Positions 1 through 8,540 of a DNA stretch of 64,000 bases are shown piece by piece (position 1 is the first letter of the stretch; each line of letters begins with the position of its first letter). The DNA comes from Algoriphagus pacificus (GTDB lineage: Bacteria > Bacteroidota > Bacteroidia > Cytophagales > Cyclobacteriaceae). Below the pieces are notes generated by a model. It did no database searches. It was not told where the DNA came from and saw only the letters and a program-made list of their open reading frames with translations. A program made the translations under genes and the position numbers. The stretch spans positions 1,043,956 through 1,107,955 of the forward strand of contig NZ_JAFKCU010000002.1 of NCBI RefSeq assembly GCF_017254845.1, given 5' to 3'.

Positions 1-1
1 T

Positions 2-1813
2 GGAGGCTATCCGATCACCGTAACGCTGGGCTCAAATCCGAACTATAGCGTAACGCCAACCGCTGGTACACTGACCATTGATCCGAAGGAACTGACCATT
101 ACCGCAGACAATAAATCGAAATTTGTAGGCCAAACAAATCCTCCTTTCTCTGTCTACTACTCAGGTTTCGCAATTGGAGAAGATGAGAATGTTCTTACTG
201 GTACACTAGAATTCTCTACAGATGCAGATGAAAATTCATGCGCTGGTACTTATGATATTACTCCATCTGGACTGACCTCTACCAATTATGAAATTAAATT
301 CATGGATGGTACACTTACAGTAGAAGGTCTCACTATTGATGCTTCGGCATCCAGCGCGCCAGTTCAAGTAGGGTCAAATGCCATTCTAAGTGCTACTGTT
401 TCTCCGGCTGTTTCAGGAGTCTTTGTAACCTTCTATTTGAATGGAAATCCAGTAGGTAGCTCAAGTACCGATGCTAATGGCCTAGTTAATTTAACTGTTT
501 CATCTTCTGTACTAGGAAGTTTACCTGCTGTCTACAAAGTGGAAGCAATAGTAGGTTCTGGATGCGCTGAATCAGTAGCTTACTTACCTCTATATGATCC
601 AAATGGAAGCTTTGTCACCGGTGGTGGTTGGATTATGTCACCTGCTGGTGCTTATGAAGCAGATGAAAATTTAACTGGCAAAGCCAACTTCGGATTTGTT
701 TCCAAGTACAAAAAGGGGTCAAATCAGGTAGATGGAAATACTGAATTCCAATTCAAGGCTGGAGACTTAAACTTCAAGTCTACCTTCCATGAATCTGGTA
801 CTTTGGTGATTTCAGGTAAAAAAGCTACTTACAGAGGTGAAGGAACTATCAATGGACAACCTGGTTATAAATTCACCTTGGTTGCCTTGGATGGAGATTA
901 TAATGGTGGAACTGCTCCGGATGAATTTAGAATTAAAATTTGGGGTGATTCAGGTATTATCTACGATAATGGATTAGGAGCTGATGATAATGCTGACGTA
1001 GCAACTTTGCTTGGAGGAGGATCAATAGTAATCCATGAAGCTAAAGGCAAAGGCAATAAGCGCGTAGCTGCTGATTTGGTGGAAGTTCCTTGGAACACCT
1101 CTTCTGAAGAAATCGAGAAGAAAATCGTAAGTATGGCTTCAACTTGGTTTGAAGGAAAAGGCATTAAGTTGACTATCGACTCTGAAAGCTATGACCAATT
1201 GCGTCCCGGATTCTATGAATTCAAAGCTACGCTTGAAGAAAACGAATGGTATGCTTTGGATGAACCAATTTCAGTTAATGTTTTGGTTTTGGATAAACCA
1301 CTTGCTACTGATATTCAATTGAGTAATACTCTCATCGCTAGAAATATTCAAGCAGGTGATGCAATAGGAGACCTAAGCACAATTGATCCGGTAGATGATC
1401 AACATACTTACTCCATTGCTGAGAATTCTAATTTTGAACTAATCGGTAAGACGCTAATCTGGAAAGGGGCTGAAATTCCAGCAAATACTAGAATTACTGT
1501 CTTCAGTACTGATAGAGCTGGACAAACGATCGAAAAAGCAATTGATCTAAGTCGTGAACCTCGATTCGGTGACTTCAGCATGTTCCCTAACCCAGCTACT
1601 TCTGAAGTAAACATCGAAGTAGAATTGGAACAAAGCATGAATGTAGGAGTCAGAATCTTTGATGCTGTAGGTAGAATTGTGTTTGAAGAGGAAGGGGTTC
1701 AAAATGGAATCTCCACTTACCAAATCAATATTGACCACCTAAGTCCAGGATTATATGTTGTTCAATTGAAAACTGGAAAAATTGTAATGAATAAGAGATT
1801 GATCAAAAAATAA
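2..1813 (+). CDS. Secreted MBG/Ig-like protein with T9SS sorting domain (5' partial)
   Basis: The frame is open from base 2, so the start lies outside the window. At least two MBG-type repeats (motif NY.I with G.LTI; about nt 2-100 and 100-330) are followed by an Ig-like segment (about 330-580). Next comes a domain beginning VTGGGWIMSP with an acidic DGDYNGG stretch (about 600-1060), which I associate from memory with the 'post-COAP-1' domain. After a linker, the C-terminal 80 residues begin with MFPNPA and end with LYVVQLKTGKIVMNKRLIKK, the classic type A Por/T9SS sorting signal. It is therefore probably a large adhesin-like protein exported and surface-attached by type IX secretion. Ligand and total length cannot be told. 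The family and export route are well supported, the exact role is not. Confidence 0.85.
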   Translation, partial: GGYPITVTLGSNPNYSVTPTAGTLTIDPKELTITADNKSKFVGQTNPPFSVYYSGFAIGEDENVLTGTLEFSTDADENSCAGTYDITPSGLTSTNYEIKFMDGTLTVEGLTIDASASSAPVQVGSNAILSATVSPAVSGVFVTFYLNGNPVGSSSTDANGLVNLTVSSSVLGSLPAVYKVEAIVGSGCAESVAYLPLYDPNGSFVTGGGWIMSPAGAYEADENLTGKANFGFVSKYKKGSNQVDGNTEFQFKAGDLNFKSTFHESGTLVISGKKATYRGEGTINGQPGYKFTLVALDGDYNGGTAPDEFRIKIWGDSGIIYDNGLGADDNADVATLLGGGSIVIHEAKGKGNKRVAADLVEVPWNTSSEEIEKKIVSMASTWFEGKGIKLTIDSESYDQLRPGFYEFKATLEENEWYALDEPISVNVLVLDKPLATDIQLSNTLIARNIQAGDAIGDLSTIDPVDDQHTYSIAENSNFELIGKTLIWKGAEIPANTRITVFSTDRAGQTIEKAIDLSREPRFGDFSMFPNPATSEVNIEVELEQSMNVGVRIFDAVGRIVFEEEGVQNGISTYQINIDHLSPGLYVVQLKTGKIVMNKRLIKK

Positions 1814-1840
1814 TTTTAAGATTGATTGATGAGTGTTTAA

Positions 1841-1872
1841 ATCTTCCTCCTATATGGGAGGAAGATTTTTTT
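1841..1872. terminator. Bidirectional intrinsic terminator
   Basis: A perfect 10-bp stem (1841-1850 with 1857-1866) and 6-nt loop are followed by seven T on the plus strand, between convergent genes. The T run overlaps the stop codon of the acetyltransferase gene on the minus strand. Confidence 0.85.
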
Positions 1873-2416
1873 ATACCCTTTTCTTCATGATCTGAATTCT
1901 TCTAACCTCTTCAAAAAGTCTTTCAAACTCCAAATGATAAGTCAAAACCCATTCAAAACCCATTTTCTCATAAAATCGCTTTGCCTGAGGTTTTGATACC
2001 ATGGCTTCCAACCATATCCAATCTATCCCAGCTTTTATAGCGACTTCCTCTATATATTCCATCAATTCCTTGGCAACCCCATTTCCCTGCACAGAAGAAT
2101 CCAGGTAGAGTCTATGTAGTTTCATCGCATTTGGAATTTCTACTTCTCGAGGAGAAAAGGGGAAATCATACTTTAGAATACCGACCGTTTCCTTCTCGTA
2201 TTCAACAAAAAAATAATGGCTTCTCTCTCTGGAAAGCTCCTTTTTTAAGTTTTCTGGATTGTAACATAGATCCAAATACCAATCTCCACCATCGATCCAA
2301 AAATCTGAATAAGCATCCTTGTAGATTTTATTCATAAGAGTGAAAAGCTTAGAATGATCCCCTATTCTAATCGGGATTAATTGAATGGTTTTTAAAGAGA
2401 TCTTATAATCTTTCAT
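1871..2416 (-). CDS. GNAT family N-acetyltransferase
   Basis: This 181-residue protein has a single GNAT fold. The acetyl-CoA pyrophosphate-binding motif A is visible as LHRLYLDSSVQGNGVAKEL (Q-x-x-G-x-A form) around residues 105-122. The later motif B region contains the characteristic AKRFYEKMGF around residues 147-157. It should transfer an acetyl group from acetyl-CoA to an amine, but the substrate cannot be predicted. An aromatic-rich insertion (DFWIDGGDWYLDLCY) near residue 40 may shape the acceptor site. It stands alone, convergent with the preceding secreted-protein gene. The start ATG at 2416 is the only sensible one. Confidence 0.88.
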   Translation of the reverse strand: MKDYKISLKTIQLIPIRIGDHSKLFTLMNKIYKDAYSDFWIDGGDWYLDLCYNPENLKKELSRERSHYFFVEYEKETVGILKYDFPFSPREVEIPNAMKLHRLYLDSSVQGNGVAKELMEYIEEVAIKAGIDWIWLEAMVSKPQAKRFYEKMGFEWVLTYHLEFERLFEEVRRIQIMKKRV

Positions 2417-2549
2417 CGTTGGTGATTAGGAATAAATCCAATAGGCAGATAACTGAATAAAATTTGATTTTTTGAATTCTGAACCTCTGAGGTGATTCAA
2501 TTCATAAATCCGAATTCGTAAATTAATGCTAAAACAGAAACTCAATTTT

Positions 2550-3665
2550 ATGGCTAATCCTGATCATTTTAAAATTTTTCTTCAAGGGCCAAAAATCTGG
2601 AATAATTGGAGAGAAGAAAATCCGCAAATCCATCCGGATCTCGATGGAGAATTTATCTATCCACATTTCGCCAGAAAAGATAAAACCAAGCTTCTCACAA
2701 AAGGTGAGAGAACGGTTTCAGATTGGGATATCCCATTCAATTTTTCAAATACTTCTTTTCATAAAGCTTCCTTCGAGAATGCTGTTTTTCCAAAAGCAAA
2801 TATGACAAATTGCTATTTGTATGAAGCAGATTTAAGTAGCGCAGGTTTTCCTGGCGCAGATTTTTCGGGAAGTATGATCAGAAAAGCATATTGTTCTGGT
2901 ACAGACTTTTCCGATGCAAAATTCATAGACTGCGTATTAAACAATTCAACTTTTATAGGGACTGATTTCTCAGGAGCTAGGATTGAAGGTTGCAATGTTT
3001 ATGGTGTGTCTGCTTGGGAAATCTGCATCAGTGATGATACCGTTCAGAAAGAACTTTTTCTTCATAGAGATAATTTTTCTAGAAAAGATCTGAATGGCAA
3101 TAGCCATGTGGCTTTTGTTGATGACATCGCGCTAGCTCAATTTATCTATTTTATTCAGCAGGATGGAGGTTTTGGAAAATCCCTAAAGCAACTGAATCAA
3201 AGGTCTGTTTTGCTACTTGGTAAGTTTAGAGACGGTGGATTGGAATTGCTTCGAGATGTAGCGGATAAACTTCGGAAGAGGAACTTTATCCCGGTAATCT
3301 TTGATTTTAACCCTTCCGAAAACACAAACATCATAGAAAATGTGGTGACTATGGCGGGCTTAAGCAAGTTTGTAATCGCCAATTTAGAGGGAAGTTCGGT
3401 ACCTGCCGAACTCGCAAAAATTACCTCCAATTTCAGGAATCCAGTAATTGCTTGGATTCATGATGATAAGCATGATTCCATTTATGCCATGTTCCAGGAC
3501 GTAATTGCCCTAGAGCATGTGCAATATTTCACTTACACCAACCCCAATAATTTAGAAACTCAATTGGATAAAGCCCTTCAAAAGGCGGAAGCTTATATTG
3601 AGGAGCTTTCAAAGCATAAAACAGTTGCCAAGGGAAAAATGGACGAAGGAAGGGTTAAAGAATAA
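2550..3665 (+). CDS. Pentapeptide-repeat protein with C-terminal TIR-like alpha/beta domain
   Basis: The middle (about residues 65-155) is a run of pentapeptide repeats of the A(D/N)(F/L)xx type (for example ADFSG, TDFSD, TDFSG), predicted to form a right-handed quadrilateral beta helix. The C-terminal 160 residues start at SVLLLGKF and contain FIPVIFDF and the sequence KFVIANLEGSSVPAELAKI. From memory, this resembles the Rossmann-like, TIR-related domain attached to pentapeptide repeats in many bacterial proteins (FVIADLTDP..IPQEL type). I start at the second Met (2550); a start at 2526 adds eight residues. No signal peptide, so cytosolic. The function is unknown; a defence or stress role is only inference from the domain class. 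Confidence 0.8.
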   Translation: MANPDHFKIFLQGPKIWNNWREENPQIHPDLDGEFIYPHFARKDKTKLLTKGERTVSDWDIPFNFSNTSFHKASFENAVFPKANMTNCYLYEADLSSAGFPGADFSGSMIRKAYCSGTDFSDAKFIDCVLNNSTFIGTDFSGARIEGCNVYGVSAWEICISDDTVQKELFLHRDNFSRKDLNGNSHVAFVDDIALAQFIYFIQQDGGFGKSLKQLNQRSVLLLGKFRDGGLELLRDVADKLRKRNFIPVIFDFNPSENTNIIENVVTMAGLSKFVIANLEGSSVPAELAKITSNFRNPVIAWIHDDKHDSIYAMFQDVIALEHVQYFTYTNPNNLETQLDKALQKAEAYIEELSKHKTVAKGKMDEGRVKE

Positions 3666-3666
3666 A

Positions 3667-3694
3667 AAAACCACAGCCAAATGACTGTGGTTTT
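3667..3694. terminator. Bidirectional intrinsic terminator
   Basis: A perfect 10-bp stem (3667-3676 with 3685-3694) carries A and T runs on its outer sides. It separates the convergent pentapeptide-repeat and transketolase genes and can serve both. Confidence 0.82.
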
Positions 3695-3717
3695 CAAAGC
3701 AGCAATTGCTTTTAATC

Positions 3718-4686
3718 TTATTTTCTTGCCAAAGCTTTTTTAGCAGCTTTTACAATGTTTGCAGCATTCAAACCATACTTTTCCAATAATTGAGTAGGAG
3801 TACCAGACTCACCAAAACTATCATCCACACCTACATACTCCAATGGAGCAGGGTTGTTTCTGATTAAAGTCTGAGCGATACTATCTCCAAGACCTCCGTT
3901 GTATTGATGCTCTTCAGCAGAAACTGCGCAACCTGTTTTTGCTACAGATTCCAAAATCGCTTCTTCATCCAAAGGTTTGATTGTATGGATATTTATTACC
4001 TCAGCAGAGATTCCTTCTTCACGAAGCATTGCTTCAGCGATTACAGCTTCCCATACCAAATGTCCTGTTGCAAAGATGGTTACATCTTTTCCATCTATCA
4101 TTTTCCAGGCTTTTCCGATTTCAAATTTTTGATCGGCAGGAGTGAAGATAGGCCAAACTGGACGTCCAAATCTCAAATAAACAGGACCTTCATGTTCTGC
4201 AATCGCCATCGTAGCAGCTTTGGTCTGGTTGTAATCACAAGGGTTGATCACAGTCATATGAGGAAGCATTTTCATCATGCCTAAGTCCTCCAAGATCTGG
4301 TGAGTAGCACCATCTTCTCCAAGAGTCAAACCTGCGTGAGATGCACAAATCTTTACGTTTTTGTCAGAATAAGCCACTGACTGACGGATCTGATCATAAA
4401 CTCTACCGGTAGAGAAGTTGGCAAAAGTACCTGTGAAAGGAATTTTTCCGCTGATGCATAATCCAGCAGCGATACCGATCATGTTTGCTTCTGCAATTCC
4501 TGTTTGAAAGAATCTCTCAGGAAACTCTTTCTGAAAAGCACCCATTTTCAGGGAGCCAATTAAATCTGCACAAAGACCAACCACATTTGGGTTTTTGCGA
4601 CCTGCTTCAAGCAAGCCATCACCAAAACCTGAACGGGTATCTTTTTTATCTGTATAGTTGAATTTTAAATCCAATGTCTTTTCCAT
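3718..4686 (-). CDS. Transketolase, C-terminal (pyrimidine-binding plus C) subunit
   Basis: At 322 residues this corresponds to the Pyr-binding and C-terminal domains of transketolase. The region FFQTGIAEANMIGIAAGL near residue 60 carries the conserved glutamate that activates the thiamine diphosphate aminopyrimidine. GATHQILEDLGMM (about 130) and the phosphate-site region VYLRFGRP (about 170) follow. The second domain includes ATGHLVWEAV and SAEEHQYNGGLG. It acts with the N-terminal subunit encoded 35 bp upstream to move two-carbon units between sugar phosphates in the non-oxidative pentose phosphate pathway. A 1-deoxyxylulose-5-phosphate synthase is excluded by the split form and by its partner. 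Cytosolic. Confidence 0.93.
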   Translation of the reverse strand: MEKTLDLKFNYTDKKDTRSGFGDGLLEAGRKNPNVVGLCADLIGSLKMGAFQKEFPERFFQTGIAEANMIGIAAGLCISGKIPFTGTFANFSTGRVYDQIRQSVAYSDKNVKICASHAGLTLGEDGATHQILEDLGMMKMLPHMTVINPCDYNQTKAATMAIAEHEGPVYLRFGRPVWPIFTPADQKFEIGKAWKMIDGKDVTIFATGHLVWEAVIAEAMLREEGISAEVINIHTIKPLDEEAILESVAKTGCAVSAEEHQYNGGLGDSIAQTLIRNNPAPLEYVGVDDSFGESGTPTQLLEKYGLNAANIVKAAKKALARK

Positions 4687-4721
4687 GTTTTCTTTGAATT
4701 GAGGGTCAATAATAGCGTTGG

Positions 4722-5573
4722 TTAATAATCTCCCAATGTTTCTGGAAGTTGTGCCAAAGCATCTGCCAATTGTTGGTCATTTGGTGCGATACCATGCCAC
4801 TTATGGGTTCCTACCATAAAGTCAACGCCATATCCCATTTCAGTATGAAGCAAGTTCAAAATCGGCTTTCCTTGGCCTGTTAGATTTTTTGCTTTTTCCA
4901 ATCCGATCAATACAGATTCCATGTTGTTTCCCTGAAGGGTGTCAATAACTTCCCATCCGAAAGACTCATATTTTGCTCTCAAATCGATCAAATCCATGAT
5001 CTCTTTGGTAGGTCCATCGATCTGCTGTCTGTTTAAGTCGATTGTAGCGATTAGGTTGTCCACTTTCCAGTGAGCTGCATACATCGCAGCTTCCCAGATT
5101 TGACCTTCTTCCTGTTCTCCATCACCCATCATTACATAGACAAGACGATCATCACCATCTATTTTCTTAGCCTGAGCTGCACCGATTGCCACAGATAGCC
5201 CTTGACCCAAAGATCCCGAAGCGATTCGGATTCCCGGTAGGTTTTCTTCAGTAGCTGGGTGGCCTTGAAGCCTGGAATTTAATTTTCTAAAAGTGCTCAT
5301 TTCGGCAATCGGGAAATATCCGGATCTCGCCAAGACACTATACCATACAGGTGAAATATGACCATTGGAAAGGAAGAATAAATCTTCGTTTTTTCCTTTC
5401 ATATTGAAGTTTTTGTCATGCTTCATCTGGTCAAAGTAAAGGGCTGTAAAAAACTCAGTACAGCCTAATGATGCTCCAGGGTGGCCTGATTGTACTTGAT
5501 GTACCATTCGTAAGATGTCTCTTCTCACCTGAGAAGCTACTTCCTGAAGCTGTTCGGTTGATTTTTTTTCCAT
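4722..5573 (-). CDS. Transketolase, N-terminal (TPP-binding) subunit
   Basis: This 283-residue protein is the thiamine-diphosphate diphosphate-binding half of a split transketolase. Visible landmarks are SGHPGASLGCTEFFTALYF (residues 29-47), SNGHISPVWYS, ASGSLGQGLSVAIGAA and the Mg/TPP motif GDGEQEEGQIWEA ending with DLNRQQIDG. It is followed by the C-terminal subunit, with 35 bp between them, so the two are co-transcribed and form an alpha2beta2 enzyme. The split form is common in Bacteroidota, Firmicutes and archaea. The peroxiredoxin gene lies 9 bp upstream on the same strand, so the operon probably begins there or earlier. Confidence 0.93.
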   Translation of the reverse strand: MEKKSTEQLQEVASQVRRDILRMVHQVQSGHPGASLGCTEFFTALYFDQMKHDKNFNMKGKNEDLFFLSNGHISPVWYSVLARSGYFPIAEMSTFRKLNSRLQGHPATEENLPGIRIASGSLGQGLSVAIGAAQAKKIDGDDRLVYVMMGDGEQEEGQIWEAAMYAAHWKVDNLIATIDLNRQQIDGPTKEIMDLIDLRAKYESFGWEVIDTLQGNNMESVLIGLEKAKNLTGQGKPILNLLHTEMGYGVDFMVGTHKWHGIAPNDQQLADALAQLPETLGDY

Positions 5574-5582
5574 TACGGAGGT

Positions 5583-6032
5583 TTATTTTAAGATTTGAGC
5601 TGTGTGATCTTTGGTGTTTACTTTTTCGATGATTTCGGCGATTTTTCCTTCCTCATCGATGACAAAAGTAGTTCGGGCTGTGCCCATATATTTCCTGCCA
5701 TACATTGATTTTTCTACCCAAGTGCCATAGGCTTCATGCACTTTTTTATCCGGGTCAGCGATTAATGAAAACGGCAGGGATTGTTTTTCAATAAATTTCT
5801 GATGGGATTTTTCAGCATCTGAACTGATTCCCAATACTACATATCCAGCTTTCTGAAGGGCCTCGTAATTATCTCTTAAATTACAGGCTTGAGCTGTACA
5901 GCCAGGAGTATTGTCTTTTGGATAAAAGTATAGAACCACTTTTTTGCCTCGGTAATCCGAAAGTTTGATGGTTTCTCCTGTCTCAATTTTTGCTTCGAAA
6001 TCTGGGGCCATTTGGCCAACTTCTAAATTCAT
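5583..6032 (-). CDS. bcp: Thioredoxin-dependent peroxiredoxin, Bcp/PrxQ type
   Basis: The 149-residue length is typical for Bcp. The peroxidatic cysteine is C45 in DNTPGCTAQAC, with the resolving cysteine at C50, spacing as in Escherichia coli Bcp. The conserved YFYPKD precedes it, and RTTFVIDEEGKI is near the C-terminus. It reduces hydrogen peroxide and organic hydroperoxides in the cytoplasm with electrons from thioredoxin. The gene sits 9 bp upstream of the transketolase pair and 30 bp downstream of the M23 peptidase on the same strand; the transketolase link could be NADPH supply, but that is inference. Confidence 0.94.
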   Translation of the reverse strand: MNLEVGQMAPDFEAKIETGETIKLSDYRGKKVVLYFYPKDNTPGCTAQACNLRDNYEALQKAGYVVLGISSDAEKSHQKFIEKQSLPFSLIADPDKKVHEAYGTWVEKSMYGRKYMGTARTTFVIDEEGKIAEIIEKVNTKDHTAQILK

Positions 6033-6062
6033 GTTCTTTTCTTTTGGAATGAAACAATTTGT

Positions 6063-7934
6063 TTACAAAGTACCTTTCCATTCAGCGACGTTGCCAGCTT
6101 GGTCTTTTACTTTGAGGATCACTGGACCCTTCAGGGGTTCTCCGTTTAAGGTTTCGGACCAAATTACCGCCTGTTTGTATTCATAGCGCATCAAAAGCCA
6201 TTTGCCGTTGACATTTGCTTCGAAACTATCGATGCCTGAAGAGTTATCCCTAATGGTAAACCTCAATCCTGAAGAATTGATTCGAATCGGAGTAATTGTT
6301 GGTTTGACATCGTCGGTGGCTAGAACAAAAGTACCAAAAATTCTGGTTTTAAAACGGATAGATTCACCTTCCCAAGTTCCCCCGACATAGGACTTTCTTC
6401 CATTCGATGCTTCTTGGTACACAAAAACCTTCTCTTTGTCCCCTTTGTAGTCAGGTAGATGCCAGGTGATCTCCATTTCATTCCATAAATAATCCGATGG
6501 ATCATTGATCACCATCCTTGGAGCTGAAGCTGTACCTTTCTGCTCAATTCTGAGAAATAGATCTTCTAAAAGAGTTCGGTCAGTAAATTTGATTTTCACA
6601 TGATTATCTGCGAAAAGCTGGTCAGTATCTGCCGGTATTCTTGCATCAACACCTACTAAAACCACTTCGGAACAAACATCGATTTCTTCTGGAATCCCAA
6701 AATTCATATCCCATAAATAGGTTCTGCTTTGGGAATTTTGGTAGGCTGGAAGCATCTCAAAGGTATGTGCTCCCACATAGAATTTAGCAAGGCCTCCGTT
6801 GGGTGAAATTGGTGCTTTTACTTTTAAGATATTCCCTTCATAGCTCACTGAGGCTCTTGACGGAGCGGCTCCATCATTTACATTATGTTCTAGATCCTGA
6901 CCCTGAAGCGGAATTGAGATTTTTCGGGAATTGCCGTAAGCGTCTTTTAAAGCTAATTGATATGTTTTCTTGACGCCAGGCTCTAATTCCAAATGCCCTG
7001 TGTTTTCAGAATTTGGCTCGAAATAATCAAACTTTAAATCCTCCTGGACATAAAGTTTTGTAAACCTGTTTCTGTATGTATGCAATAAAAATTGTCTGGT
7101 AAAATTGAAGTCAACCTTGTCAACGACCATTCTATAGACCAAACCCGTTTCGTCGGATACTTCAAAAGTAGGATATCCATTTCGGTTGCTAGCTCCATCC
7201 AATTGGTCAAAACTTTGGATTTCCAGTCCAACTTGCCCTGTGATCTGGACAGTAGAAGGAAGGGTGTAAGATCCACCAGAATAAACAGGAGTCACTTCCA
7301 AGCGCTCAAATTTTCCATTCACTCTGGAATCAATGTCTAGCGGGACAATCGCAATTTTCTGAGGAGTAGGAGGAGTCTTGTCTACAATCTCAGAAAAACC
7401 CCAGAGTAATGGGTCCATTGCTCGTTCTAAACTGTCTCTGATTTCGAAATGCAAATGTGGGCCTCCAGAACCTCCGGTATTGCCACTGTCTGCAATTCGC
7501 TCTCCTTTTTTAACCGGTAATTCTCCTGGCTCTGGATAGACTTCTAATTCGTTTGCCTGGGCTTCATACATTTTATTGCGTATGAATTTGGTCAATTTAT
7601 CATTGAAGTTTCTCAGGTGACCATAAAGCGTGATAGTGCCATTGGGATGCTTAAGGTAAATCACATTTCCGTATCCAAAAGACGAAACTTTAATACGGTA
7701 AACCCATCCGTCAGCAGCAGCAAGGATAGGTTCTCCTTCTTGGCCTCCTGTTTTAAAATCCAGACCAGTATGAAAGTGATTAGGCCGCAACTCGGCAAAA
7801 TTCCCAGCCAAATAATTCCTGACTCCGGGCTTGATTGGATTAATGAAATAGCCTTTTTCAACTTCCTGGGCTATCCCGGAAACAGAAAAGAGTATTAAGA
7901 AAATGAGGAAAAGTGTTGATTTATTTAACTTCAA
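6063..7934 (-). CDS. Exported M23 family metallopeptidase (murein hydrolase)
   Basis: A signal peptide (hydrophobic STLFLIFLILFSVSGIAQ) is followed at once by an M23/LytM domain. Zinc ligands are visible as HTGLD (H55, D59) and HLHFE (H160, H162), with the conserved GYGNVIYL and TLYGHL between them. About 400 residues of beta-rich sequence follow, of unknown role. The expected product is a periplasmic endopeptidase that cuts peptidoglycan cross-links. I choose a TTG start at 7934 because it places K-L-N-K just before the hydrophobic core; an upstream ATG at 7997 would add 21 polar residues inside the neighbouring gene. With TTG the overlap with that gene is 14 bp. Confidence 0.86.
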   Translation of the reverse strand: MKLNKSTLFLIFLILFSVSGIAQEVEKGYFINPIKPGVRNYLAGNFAELRPNHFHTGLDFKTGGQEGEPILAAADGWVYRIKVSSFGYGNVIYLKHPNGTITLYGHLRNFNDKLTKFIRNKMYEAQANELEVYPEPGELPVKKGERIADSGNTGGSGGPHLHFEIRDSLERAMDPLLWGFSEIVDKTPPTPQKIAIVPLDIDSRVNGKFERLEVTPVYSGGSYTLPSTVQITGQVGLEIQSFDQLDGASNRNGYPTFEVSDETGLVYRMVVDKVDFNFTRQFLLHTYRNRFTKLYVQEDLKFDYFEPNSENTGHLELEPGVKKTYQLALKDAYGNSRKISIPLQGQDLEHNVNDGAAPSRASVSYEGNILKVKAPISPNGGLAKFYVGAHTFEMLPAYQNSQSRTYLWDMNFGIPEEIDVCSEVVLVGVDARIPADTDQLFADNHVKIKFTDRTLLEDLFLRIEQKGTASAPRMVINDPSDYLWNEMEITWHLPDYKGDKEKVFVYQEASNGRKSYVGGTWEGESIRFKTRIFGTFVLATDDVKPTITPIRINSSGLRFTIRDNSSGIDSFEANVNGKWLLMRYEYKQAVIWSETLNGEPLKGPVILKVKDQAGNVAEWKGTL

Positions 7935-8532
7935 AATCAAGTAGTTTTTTTGTTCCGATGAATCCTTCCAATCTATCGCCAGGTTTAACTGGGCCAACTC
8001 CGGCCGGCGTTCCTGTATAGATCAAATCACCTTTTTTCAACATAAAAAACTTAGTAACATATTCGATTATTGTCCCGAAATCAAATAATAGCAAGCTGGT
8101 GTTTCCTTGTTGTTTTATTTCTCCATTGACTTTTAGATGAAAGTCAATATTGTTTAGTTCTGGGAGTTCGGTTACTGGGATAAAATCGCCAATAGGAGCG
8201 GAGCCATTAAAGGCTTTGGCGATTTCCCATGGAAGACCTTTTGCTTTGCATTGATCCTGTAAGTCTCTTGCCGTGAAATCAATTCCAAAACCGATTTCAT
8301 CAAAGTAACGATGGGCAAATTTCTTTTCAACGTACTTTGCTTCCTTGTTGATTTTCAAAACCAACTCACCTTCATGATGGATATTCTGCGAAAACTCAGG
8401 ATAGTAAAATGGTGCCCCTTTTTTTAAAATAGCCGTTTCCGGTTTTAAAAATACGACAGGGTTAGTAGGCTTTTCGTTTTTGAGTTCCTCGATATGAGCC
8501 ACATAATTGCGGCCAATGCAAATAATTTTCAT
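7921..8532 (-). CDS. Fumarylacetoacetate hydrolase family protein
   Basis: This 203-residue protein matches the small FAHD1/YcgM type of the FAH superfamily. The N-terminus MKIICIGRNYVAHIEEL is typical, and the metal-binding acidic residues fall in IHHEGELVLKI (residues 70-80) and the IDFTARDLQ stretch near 104. The C-terminal YTGTPAGVGPVKPGD is the conserved loop. Members cleave acylpyruvates or decarboxylate oxaloacetate using Mg2+ or Mn2+; which reaction applies here cannot be told. No signal peptide, so cytosolic. Its stop codon overlaps the start of the M23 gene and it follows the DUF4377/META gene by 8 bp, so it belongs to a long minus-strand transcription unit. Confidence 0.9.
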   Translation of the reverse strand: MKIICIGRNYVAHIEELKNEKPTNPVVFLKPETAILKKGAPFYYPEFSQNIHHEGELVLKINKEAKYVEKKFAHRYFDEIGFGIDFTARDLQDQCKAKGLPWEIAKAFNGSAPIGDFIPVTELPELNNIDFHLKVNGEIKQQGNTSLLLFDFGTIIEYVTKFFMLKKGDLIYTGTPAGVGPVKPGDRLEGFIGTKKLLDFEVK

Positions 8533-8540
8533 GCGGAATT

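Noticed and set aside
3718-5573. Transketolase broken by frameshift
   Set aside because: The two halves are separated by 35 bp with their own start and stop, and the split matches the known two-subunit form.
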